Shown: piece after piece, positions 25,301 to 37,600 of the stretch
Position numbering within the stretch: the first letter of the stretch is position 1
How the letters are laid out: each line of letters begins with the position of its first letter
From: Lamellibrachia satsuma
Taxonomy: Eukaryota > Annelida > Polychaeta > Sabellida > Siboglinidae
DNA: 64,000 nt
NCBI GenBank assembly: GCA_033239005.1
Contig: BSQZ01000036.1
Span: forward strand, 903,501 to 967,500
Direction: 5' to 3'
The notes under the pieces: model-generated
What the model saw: the letters and a program-made list of their open reading frames with translations, nothing else
Databases searched by the model: none
What the model was told of the DNA's origin: nothing
Translations under genes and position numbers: made by a program

Positions 25301-28300
25301 AAGGTGTAATTGGAATAATTGGAAATGAAGCAATGTAATTGTAAATTAGTTGAGTGACAACCAGAAACAGATTAAGACTCATCTGAATTATTGTCAAATG
25401 TTTTAAGTAACTTACCTGATCTGGACCGAGCGAGAGGCTGGTGAGAATGATCTGCTTCTCGTCTACTGAAAGGGTTTACACATTGAATTAGTATTAGTAC
25501 GCTGACATAGAAATGGTTCACAATACAAAATATATAAAATACTGGCTTGCTTCAAGTTTACAAAAACAGCAATGCAATGCTAGAACATGCGTATTGTTAT
25601 GCCGTATTATGTAATGCCAGATCCTCATACAACAACATTTAAATTGAGTGAGCATTTTATTAACATTGTAGAGAGAGGCATTGTGCGTGCGTGTGTGCAG
25701 TGTGCATGCAGGTATGACCATCGCCGACCTCGGGCTAAGAAAGTTCTCATTTAACAGGGCAGAGCATCTTTAGTCAAGGATGTATCGATAATTTATATAA
25801 TAAATTGACATTGTATGTAGAAAACACTGTAGGACACAGCATTGGCCGACCAACTGGGCAACTGTTGAGAGCTTGAGTAAACCATACTTCTCTCACCTGC
25901 CTCTGTCTTACATCGCCGCGCTCCCAGACATAGCAGGGTGCTCTCTCTACTCTTGATCCTGGTGTCTAAACAAACACATACATAGACACACAATGTCATC
26001 AAATGTCAACAACAGTATTCACAAATTACACATGAATAGTTGTTAAACCTGGGGACCGTTTCACTAAGATAATGAGCTCATAAGGAGGCCACAGCAGGTT
26101 ACACGTTTACCACGTGTGTGGGAATTTTTACTTCCCCTGGCTAAAACACCAGATAGAAAGGACCAACAGCTTTTAGTGTCTCTTCCAAAACACGCAGGCA
26201 AAGTGGGGTGAATGAAACTTCTCCAAGGTTTGAAACTCTAGTCCCATCGACCTACAGTCCAACGCTATACCAGAGCCACCATGCTACGAATGAACTATGA
26301 TAACAAAACAAGGAACAGAAATTACCCATGGCATTGTCATATGAGCTGGGCTGTCTCAGCTGCCACTGTCGGCTTGCACATACAACATGCGTGACATCAA
26401 ACTCCACATCAGTGTTCTCCGTCACCTGTCAACACAGCGAGGACTGTCAACACAATACTCGTGATCAATTGTCAAATATAATTTATATTTTATTCACTGG
26501 CATATCAACTGACATGGCAGATGTAAATCTTACCTGCAAACCACTTTGACAATGTGAGAAACATTACAAGCAAATTATTTTAATAAATCTATTTATTTAA
26601 GGTTTTTGTAACTTTGACAACAGTTTAGGACGAGAAATAATAGTTGTTGTTTGCATATAAAACGTTCTTCAGTGAACTGCTCTACTGCCATATATGTGAC
26701 TTGGCAACAATATCATACTCACAGTGTTCAAGTTAAGTACTTCCAACGACAACGTAACACTGTCCAAGTGGTCTTTGTTGCAATGTCCAGCCGGCCAGAC
26801 AGCCACTGCAGTGAGCTGTAGGGACTGGCCCATGGTCAACTCAGCCGTGTGACGCAACACACGGTGACTGCAACCAACCAATGATGGCTTAAATGACAAC
26901 TAGTAGAGTTAGTGCAAAGGATTCTAGAGAAATAGTAACAGTGGGCTAGTTTAAAGTAGCTGGGGCAGCTATTACATGCTTGTCTTGAATTGAGTAGTTT
27001 CAGTAAAAGTTTTTAAGACAAATTAACCATTTAACAATTTAAAGTTTTTCATTTATTTGGTTATGTCATAAGATTTTAAAAACACTTTTTTACATGCGAA
27101 AAAAATAGCCCCAAAATGCGAAATTATATCATTTTGAGAAAATCCCCAAAGAAACAAGTGACATACATATAAGTATGACAGCATCACTGATAACTTTGAG
27201 AACAATTTTTAAACACATGAATTACCTCTGCTACACCACCATGAATAAGTTAAACAAAAGTTGAATGACTGCCTAAAGTGGCAGTGTAACTTTGACACAA
27301 ATCCTTCACCAATCGTAATTCTAATTCGTATAATGTTGCCTATATGTTAGATGCATTCGTACGCCAAATTGCAGTGTCGTAAGTATTGTAACTTTTAGAA
27401 AATAGTAAATTAAGCATCATTTCCTGGTTGTTAGAGATAACAGAAATGTCAATAGACATGCATATCATGCTTGAAACATGATATTTTTCACTGGCGTTTT
27501 ACATATTGTTGATAAAACATAACGGCCATAATATTGACATGTCCCCATAATTTGCTGCTACAATGGTCCTTGGATCTGTATTTGTAACATGTTGTCGTCT
27601 ACGATATCAGGTTATGCCAGCCATCTATCAAACACGTGGCAAGGTGTGTTTACAATCATTTTGATTGGCCCATTATCCATGGGGTCACCAGGTCACATCT
27701 ACTACAGTTTCCATTATATATAGCTTCAAAGGCACAATAAACTATATTAGCGCTGATATTTGCTGGTTTAAGGCAAGATTTAGTTAGATAGATATAGTAC
27801 TGATGTGTACTGGAATCACAGTAACCAGATCATATGTTCCATGTTCATGGTGAACGAATAAAATTGGTTCGAAGATCGAAGCACATGTAGTCGTTACTAT
27901 GGAAACATTGTCAGCATTTCTAAGAAGTCGGGGATTCCCAAAAGGACTGTTTTTTAAAGGATGTATTGGCAAAATATGACATTAGTGCCGGGTGATTATT
28001 TGTGGTGTCGATGTTCAGTTCAATATTTCCTAGCATGTTGAGGAAAACAAATAACTGACACGTTAGCCGCCCCAGCTACCTTAAATGACAACTAGTAGAT
28101 AAGAAAAGAAAAATTTATTCATAATGTTTATTTTTGTGGTACTGAAATTGTAACAGCAGCATAATGTGCATTACTAATTACTATGGGATTCATGGCACAT
28201 AGTTAATATCACCAAAACATCATTCTTTTAAAGTAATGATGACATTCATTTCCAGTTATTACTATCATTATTATTATAAGACCTCTCAACATTTAACTAG

Positions 28301-31300
28301 ACTTTCAGAGACAAATATCAATTGCACAGCGCAGCCAATGAGTCAACATTAACCTTTCAACTCACATTCCAAATAACGGCGTAAAAGCAAAATGTAAAGA
28401 ACACACTACAAACAGTTAAAATGAAAATTCTGGACCTGGATGCATGAGGATATGTGTGGCAGAAATATGTGCAAATGATGTTTGGTTTGAGACATAATAT
28501 AATCTGTTAATGCAGTGCATAGAATACAAATACCTTCACATCAGGTTAAAAAACATATATGAAGTATTAAGCTATAAATGATTCCAGAACTGAGAGACCT
28601 TAGTTATGAAGAATGCCTGAAAGAATGTGGTTTAACAACTCTAGAGACAAGGAGGTTAAGAGGAGATCAGATTGAAGTGTTTAAGATATTGAATGGGTAT
28701 GAAAATATTGGTAGAAATATGTTTTTCTCACTCAAGAAGGATAGCAGAACTAGAGGACATGAGGTAAAATTAGTAAAGGATCAATGTAGATTAGACATCA
28801 GGAAGCACTCGTTCTCTCAGAGGATAATAAATGAATGGAACAAATTATCTACAGATTGTATAACTGCTAGCAACGTGAATATGTTTAAAAACAAGGTTGA
28901 CACATATCTCAGGAGGGCGGGTTATAAGTAGATGAACATTGTTGGACTCTCGATAAGTCAATGGCTTCTTTGTCCACTTGCCATCTGGGCCTTTGGCTTG
29001 GATGGCAAATCTTGTTAAATAAGTAAATAAAGAATACAGCATAGGGCTATTCTCACTTTCATAAGTTACCCGACTTAATAAGCAAATCAATTCTTTTGAT
29101 GATTTTAACAAAAGTAGGCATTTGTTTATTAAACTGACTGCACAACTGCACAATTACTTAAACTATTCATTCATTACAGATCTGAACATCAACGAATGTG
29201 ATTCGCAAGGAGCTAAATGAATAGAGTAGGGAGCTTTAAGACCACAATCCTCTTCTCAAGTAAGTCATAGTTATAAAAGGCGCCTAAAAGAATGTGGCTT
29301 AACAACCCAAGAGACAAGGAGTTTAAGAGATCAAATTTAAGTTTTTTAGGTATAGGTATGAAATTTAATGATAGAAATATTAATGGTAGAATAGAAATAT
29401 TAATGGTAGAACTAGAGGATATGAAGTATCGTTACTACCAACGTGAATACGTTTAAAAACAAAATATTGTAATTAATTCAGTAGGGCGCATTACACATAG
29501 ATGAACATTGTTGGACTCTTGATAAGCCAATGGTATCCTTGTCCACTTGCCAACTGGGTTTTTTTGGCTTTGATGTCAATCTCGCTCGTCTCTGACTTAA
29601 GCCACGCAACGTCACTCACCTCAAGTTTGGGTTTGTCTCTGTTGACTCATAGTAAAACAACATGTCGACTAGGTATGTCCCCGGGGTGCATCGACCCCTG
29701 ACCCACAGAGGCTGACGGACAGTCTGGCCTGGCTCAATGCGGTCACATGGCACACTGATCACATGCTTGATGTCCTGCTCTGGAGTGACACATGGTCCAG
29801 TCGACGCCACAGCGACAGAGGTGAGGCCAAAAGTGAAGAACTCCGGATGCGTAGTGGACATCTTTACATTGCACAGAGCCACGCGGCCTGTGTTTGTCAA
29901 CTCAAGAGTGACTTGTCGCACCTCACTACACAGCATTGATTCCGGGAAATCACAGAAGTACACCTGTAAATGTGTTCAAACACAGGGTAGAATATATTTA
30001 TAATTCAGCATAATTCACAGCTGTTTACTGTGCATAGTAACGTCATTAGGAGTCCATATAATAATTTCTGGTGTGGGTCCCCTGCTACCATTCTTCCCAT
30101 GTCCATGAAGAACCTACCAGCCCACAGCAGGCCCACACCAGTGACATCACCTGCATACAGTGACTACCACGCCGCCATCTAGCAAAAGTCAGTCTGATGA
30201 AGACAGCCATCCTCACAAAGCAGCAGTAGAGTTACTACTAATCCTGACATTATATCCTACACACTGTACAGAAGTGTGCTAAATCATTTGTACTTCATAC
30301 CACTTACTGCCTTGGTCGACGCGTCTCTGTAAACCAAACTCTCCTGCCCAAACTTCAAAGACCGTTTCCAGGAAATGCCTATAATTACCCGTCCGACCAG
30401 CGACGACCAGGCTTGTTAACAAATGTATTTGAATGCAGATTTGAATGTTGAGCATTTGAATGCGCATTCAAATGCCTCCATGAAATTGTAAATGCATTTG
30501 CATTTGAATGCTTAAACATTTGTATTTGCATGCAACCCACAAACATTTGATTTGTCAAATGCGCAATCAAATGCATGCGTAATTCTCTGAATAATTATTA
30601 TTGTTAGATTAATTTTCACAAAAAGTGCTTTGTAATGAGCAGTACCCTCAGCAGATTACGAAATCATTGTCTGACCTGTGAATCCAAAAAATGCTGTTTG
30701 AAAAAGTGCTCAGTAGGTCAACGGTCAACTGGTCAATGGCGGAGCTTATTCACGCAACATGAAAAGACCAACTGGTCTATAAGTTGATGACTTCAGAGAC
30801 TACCTGTTCATTGAAACAATGTAGACAAATGATTCCCTTGTGTTGTGTTGGCACTGTTGGAGTGGGCTGGGGGGGCAGCTCATTAGGGGAGTAAATGTTA
30901 GCAATGCCAGCCTTAAATATTTACCGCCAGAGATTAGTGGTAGCTGTAATTATCCACAAGGTTATTATCCCAGTGACCCCACAAGTGGACAGTCTTATCT
31001 TGGGTTCCCCTTCCATTCTGGCTTACATGAATCATTAGCCTTTCATTCCCTGTGATAGTTTGCAGTAAACTGTCAATTGTCTATTCCTCCCTCCCATTTC
31101 CACCACCTCTGCAGGCCTGGAACTTGTGTGACTCAGTGTATGACTCTACAGACATGTTCATGTAGTGGGACTGGTATGTAGTTGGACTTAGTGGTTACAA
31201 TAATGTACTACTGTACTGTATTTATTAAATAAATCAATAATGTGTTTGTACACATTATGTTATTTTATCTATAAATAAAACAAAATGTTAATATAACGCC

Positions 31301-34300
31301 AAAACATTTGAAAATAATTCAAATGCATTTGAAAATGTGTACCCAAAACATTTGCATTTGAATGCGACCCCAAAACATTTGCATTCGTTCCTGGAAAATG
31401 GCATTTGCATCAAGTGAAACAATTGTATTTGCATTCAAATGCGTTGACATGCATTTGTTAACAAGCCTGGCGACGACGTGTGCACAACCAATTAAAGCTA
31501 AGATTAATATTTTGTAGTCTGATGAACCTTTACATGACTATCTACCTGTAGCTGCGGCATGGTCGGAGCAACGATGATGTCCAGTCGGCGGTCAGGGCCA
31601 TACACCTTACTGTTTCGCTCCTCCTTTGTGTCGGCCAAGCGAGGCCCCTGCACCTCCAAGACCAGCTTGCCCCGCACGGTCATACCCCCGACGGAACTGC
31701 CCACCGCACTGGTCAGTACACTGCCCGAGGTGACTGGCGGCTGAACTGCGGCCAAACTTGTGCCAAGATTAAACACGACACCGGTGATATGGAGCTCGCC
31801 TGTTGTGTGGGCTGTGACAGATAGGTGCACCTGGAAACAACCGCAACTAAATATAACTAGCAGTTAACTGCTGCAACTCAATACGGATTGTCAAAAATGC
31901 AGGTGGCAGGCCTTTGTTAAATGTAATGATGCACATACGATGGCATCACCTGGTTTTGTTCTCAAAACACGACCTGTGGCAACTTCCAACTTGACAACAG
32001 CATCTGATTCACAAACGATTCCCGCAGCAACATTATCTGCCACATGGAATAAAGTGCATTAGCAGAAACTATAAAAGTCAATCACCAAGAGTGAAAGAAA
32101 TAATGATCAAACTTGCATCCTTCAAGTTCAAGGACATTGTTCAAGGACATTGTTCAAATGTGTTTTCCTAATTTGCAACTCTTGTTAACTTTGTTTAAAA
32201 TCAACTAAGATAAATTAATTGTACAGATAAACAAATTATTTTGTATATACAAGCGGGGGGGTGGTCACATGTTTGTGGGTGACCTTGTGGCGAAATGGCC
32301 CCACCTGTTTGTAATTAAATTTGTGTATTGGTGGTGGAATGTCTGTATTCTTTGCATTACATGTTCATGACGACTTATTGATGTATATATGTTATCGTGT
32401 TGCCTGTAGGAATGTGGGCTCTGAGAAACTTGCCGGACAGGGCTGTACAGAGGAGCTCACATTCCTGTTAATGTGCTTCCCAAAGTGGCTGCATGATAAG
32501 CAGTCCACTTTGCAGTAAAACATCATTTATTTGGCCCTTTTCAATCTCTACTACATCAGACTTGTGTTGATTATTGCATAAATGGATTTATGCAACTTAC
32601 AGCTGCACAACAGATTTTATGAGATAACCAAGGCAAGTCTTGCCCTGGGTGTCCGAGACTACACCGGAACTATTTGGCCAAATAATTTGTATTACTCCAC
32701 ACTATTCAGCCAATCACGGCTTAATGGAAACCAGTTCAAACCAGAGCCAGCAGCTGGAACCTTTCACTCCTGTTCCAGTCTCTGCATCGCGAAGTTGTGT
32801 CTAGAAAATTTGTCTCTCGAAATCCGCCCTCCTCCCCACCTTCCTTCCTTATTTTCAATACTTAGTGTAAAATGCGATTGCGTTGATGAAATAGGAAGTT
32901 GGAAGATGTCGAAACCGCTTTCCCCACTTTTCGCTTTATACTAGATGAACACAGGGGTTTATCCCCTAGTATTTGGTGTTCATGGGGTTTTCTGCGCAGA
33001 CAGGCTTCCTGTTTCTTCATCGGTATTCTTGGCTTATGTTTATATAGGTTAGCGAAATGGCCCCACCTGTTTGTAATTAAATTTGTGTATTGGTGGTGGA
33101 ATGTCTGTATTCTTTGCATTACATGTTCATGACGACTTCTTGATGTATATATGTTATCGTCATGCCTGTAGGAATGTGGGCTCTGAGAAACTTGCCGGAC
33201 GGGGCTGTACATGTGTTCAGTTCCTGTCTGGTTTGCTTTGAGGAGCTCACATTCCTGTTAATGTGCTTCCCAAAGTGGCTGCGTGATAAGCAGTCCACTT
33301 TCCAATAAAACGTCATTTATTTGGCCCTTTTCAATCTCTGCTACATCGAACTTGTGTTGGTTATTGCATAAATACAATTATTATATATCAGTCTGGCATA
33401 CCAAAACACAATATAACACAACTTGTTTAGCCATATTAAGCCAAAGCAACTATGATAAACTGTGATATATATATCACAATACAGCCCTCAATATCATGAT
33501 TCGAACATTTTGGTGATACCTAAGCCTAGAATACACAGTGTATTTGTCGTGAAATGAAGAGTGACTTACCCGCTTCGTTTCAGTTGCTTCTAACAGCACT
33601 TCTGGCATGGCCTGTGTGCTCACCAACTCATCTGCCAACTGATTCTGCACAAACCAAACAATTACTTTCTTTCAAACGGATCGTGCTAGATTTATTATCC
33701 AACAACTTTCATGACCAAACAGTCGTACACGAAACAACACATCGACACAACAAGCAATGAACAATTACCTGATACAATGCAAAAGATTTGCAGAACCATC
33801 CAACTTGTCTCCTCCGTTATTACTAATAACTTTTAAAAATCCGCAAATTTCTTTTGCATTTTCAGTCATCACAAAAAATCTCCCAACAACCAGCTCAGTA
33901 AATCCAGTTTTTTGACCAGAATTAACCCACATTTATGTTGCTAAAAACCATGACCTTAGACAAGCGACGTGTCTAGACATCTGTGACCTAGATCTTGACT
34001 ATCGCCACTGCCGCTTTGAGGGTTGATGGAAGGTCACGACTGATTGGCCACTGTTTCAAAATCGCTGCCGAATGTCGGTCAAATTGCGCCAAGCCTCTAT
34101 TCCACTGACACAATCGTAGGCACAAGTTGGCCTCGCTAATTGGTCTCATAAGGGTGCTTACATGACTAATTCTTGAGCTGCAATACTGTGTGATACCATT
34201 TAGGCAACCAATTAGGCAATTAATTGCTCATGAAAACTGGCCATAAATCATCAAACAAGCTACATACACTCACCTTGTTAGTGTGGTTTTCGTTTGTGAC

Positions 34301-34553
34301 TAGCAGAGGGGTGGCTTGAGACTGGGTGGAGCTGGAGGGTGGGCCCAGGAAGCTCCACAGTAACCGTACGTCCAGCAGTAGAAGGGGGATAGACAAGGGG
34401 TTCTCGAGACATATCTCCACCGTGATCGCCTCTGGCAGACAATAATATTATAAACCGGCTGATATACATCACAGAGAGCAATTTTTGCATTCTTGACAAA
34501 TATAAAAAAATTGCTTACATGGTAAATACAATATAGTGTATAAAGCAGTGTCT

Positions 34554-34636
<83 letters not shown>

Positions 34637-37600
34637 GTGTCTTATGCATGTCCAGATTTGTGGGCTAATCTGGATGAAATCTGGCAAGGTGATCCAGGGC
34701 CCCTTCTGACAGATATGGGGGTCGGATATGGGAGTCGGATACGGGGGTCGGATTTTAAAAAGCCTGTAGTAGAAGATGTAGCTGTGGAATCATTTTGTTT
34801 TCCATGTTGTTGTAAAGAAAATAATTATGCCTACACATTTGTCGCTGGATGTATCCAGCAATTTAATTTTTTTTAAAGTTATTCCAGTTTATTCATACCC
34901 CTGGTGTTTGTCGATAGAAAGTGTCTATACGTAGCATAAAATATATATACTAGCTACATTAATGGAACATTGTAATGCTGTCCATAGCAGCGGCTGTAAC
35001 TAGAAAAGACCACTGACCTATATAATAATGCATAGATTAGTGGAAATACCCATTGCCGTCTTTTCTCTCTCTGCAACGCTGAGTAGCTAGTTCACACTAA
35101 GAAAACAAAACTTGTTAAAATAAATTTGTTTCATACTAAAAATTTGCCTTGATAAAACAATATCTGGTTCAACTTAGAGAAACCACATAAAATAACCATT
35201 ACTCAGGTTCATGGCGAACCTATATAATAACTTTGAATTTATTGAAAATGTAGTGGTAACTGAACATTTAAAGGCCATCACGATAGTAATAAAAAAATTG
35301 TAACTGATAATATTCAATCATATTTTGAAAACCGTACTGATGATTTTGTATGACAACTGTCATTAGTCATTAAGTGTGGGTATTTTCACTTTGAAACCAT
35401 TTAGTATGGTTGAAATTAAGTTGCCACATTACCTTCAACGACAGCGATGGGATTCGTACTGTTCAGTGTCCGATTTGTAAAACACTGGACACACGGTTTA
35501 AAATTCAGCGGAAGACACTTCTTATTTGACACAATTACGAGCGCTTCCAGTTTCTGCCACTTGGAATTGTCCGACTCGTTGTAGTCGAAGTACACGGACG
35601 TTGCTGGAATTCGTTTATCTGCGAAAAATAAGATGAGGCATTTCAACTAGGTGAAATGCTTTTATCAAAAACCAATACTACGGAATGATCTGTCACAAGT
35701 CATCGAGGTGAGGGGTACATTTTAATGACTATACAAAAAGTGTACATAGCATTCTAGACATAAAAATACCAATAATGAAACATAAAATAAAATTGGAGAA
35801 GACTGACCCCACCAACCACATCATTGCATAATGTTGATGTATAGATGATGCCAACACTTGCCTTCTGCACATGGAACTACAGACGTGCACAATACTTTGG
35901 TGGCGTTATTGTTGATGATCGGCAGAGGGAGTTGTGGCAGTTCACTGGTGGCGCCATCTTCTGCATGCTGGGTTAGGTATTGCTATGGCAACAGAAAATG
36001 TGATTCCTTGGTAAAAATTTGTGATCTGTTCCACGTGACAGCAATGTGTATTTGCAGTACAGATAATGTGTCGATAGTGTGATGTCTTTTGTCATTTTAT
36101 AAAAAATACAGTGAGTCATAATTTGACAGCTCTTTTATTTTCATAATTAATTAATATTTTCGTAAGCATCGCACATTCAATAATTATCTTGTAATTGGCA
36201 TACATACAAAAACACAAGCCTGGGTACCCATACACATGCACACACGCACGCACGCACACACGCATGCATGCACACACCCATATACATATTAGAGTAACAA
36301 AAAAAAAACTGATTCACAAGATTAGTAAGTAGCATGCTTACCCTATATACAAAGAGATACTCGCGGAGGAAGGCAGCCTGCTGTATCGATGGCTGCTTGT
36401 TACTGGTGCCCAGCAAGTGTTTGAAAGCTACCATAGCATTGTTAAGCTGTTTCAGGTTGAAGCACTGTCGACCTATGGTGAAGTTGATGTGATCCTGGAA
36501 GTTGACAACAAACATTGACACATGGCAGCATTCCTCAATGACACCAGCAAAATCAGTTTTTTTCTTCTTTAGAAAACAAGTTCATTCAAAAGTTATAACA
36601 ATGTCCTATGTAATAGTGCCAAAGACAAAAGTGCAGAGTTAGCACTAAATATTTCTCATTAGATTGGATTTATGTTAATAATGAATGAAGTGTTAATTAA
36701 TGTCATATTCACAGAGAGTTCACATAGCGTAAAACAAAACTTGTACCTCAGCTAGGGACCAGTCCTTGGCCTTGTACACTTGCATGGCTTGTGTGTATGA
36801 ACGGAGCGCATGGCGTCTCTACAACATACAACAACTGCATTGCAATATACCAAGGATTTGCTCCATTCGTGATAATCTATTTGCTTTAAGTTAACACATC
36901 ATTTTGACTTCAGCTGTTTGCATCAAATCTGAACTATAATCACAATGGATAAAATACAAACAGGCTCTTTCACAAACTAACCCCTAAAAAGTCAAATCAG
37001 GCTTAGAAATTAACTTTTTTCCTACAAGGCCACCGGATAAATGACAAATAAGTCTCACTAATTCGCCACAGTAATTATAAGTCCCATCAAACTGGGTGAA
37101 CGCTTCTGGAGAAACCAATTTATACTGGCTTCTGCCGACTTCTGCTGAGCTGTGTGTGTGGCATCCCAGAGCAGGGAATCCGTTTCCCCTACCCTGAAGC
37201 CCTCCCTCTGAAAATCCACCTGTTTAGGAACTAGTTTCACTTCACGGCCTAAGTGAAGACTGGTCTCAGCCACTTCGTCGTCTTCATTCCCAGTTTCGTC
37301 TACCAGGTGGCACTACTGACATCAACTATTTCACACTAGTTACAGTCTACCATTTCAAAAAACATACTAGTTCATGGAATGATCTACTGCTCTAAGACTA
37401 GCGGAGTGAAGTTAATTTCAAACCCTGGGACTGTATGCATGGACTGGGACTAATGCCTTAAGCCACAGTGTAACGTCTAGTCTATAGCATAAGAAAATAG
37501 ACTACAAACACCAACTTGGCTCAATTTCCTGACCAGATGTATCTTTACGCCCAAGAACCACCAGAACTAACTCTTTAGTCTGTAGACAGCTTGATTTACT

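Noticed and set aside
24950..25370. Definite hAT MITE
   Set aside because: Palindromic words are suggestive, but neither matching ends nor an 8-bp duplication could be found; kept only as a low-confidence repeat.
34469..34687. Arg-Gln-Ala-Gly repeat protein
   Set aside because: Translation of a CCTG tetranucleotide repeat inside a TRAPPC8 intron.
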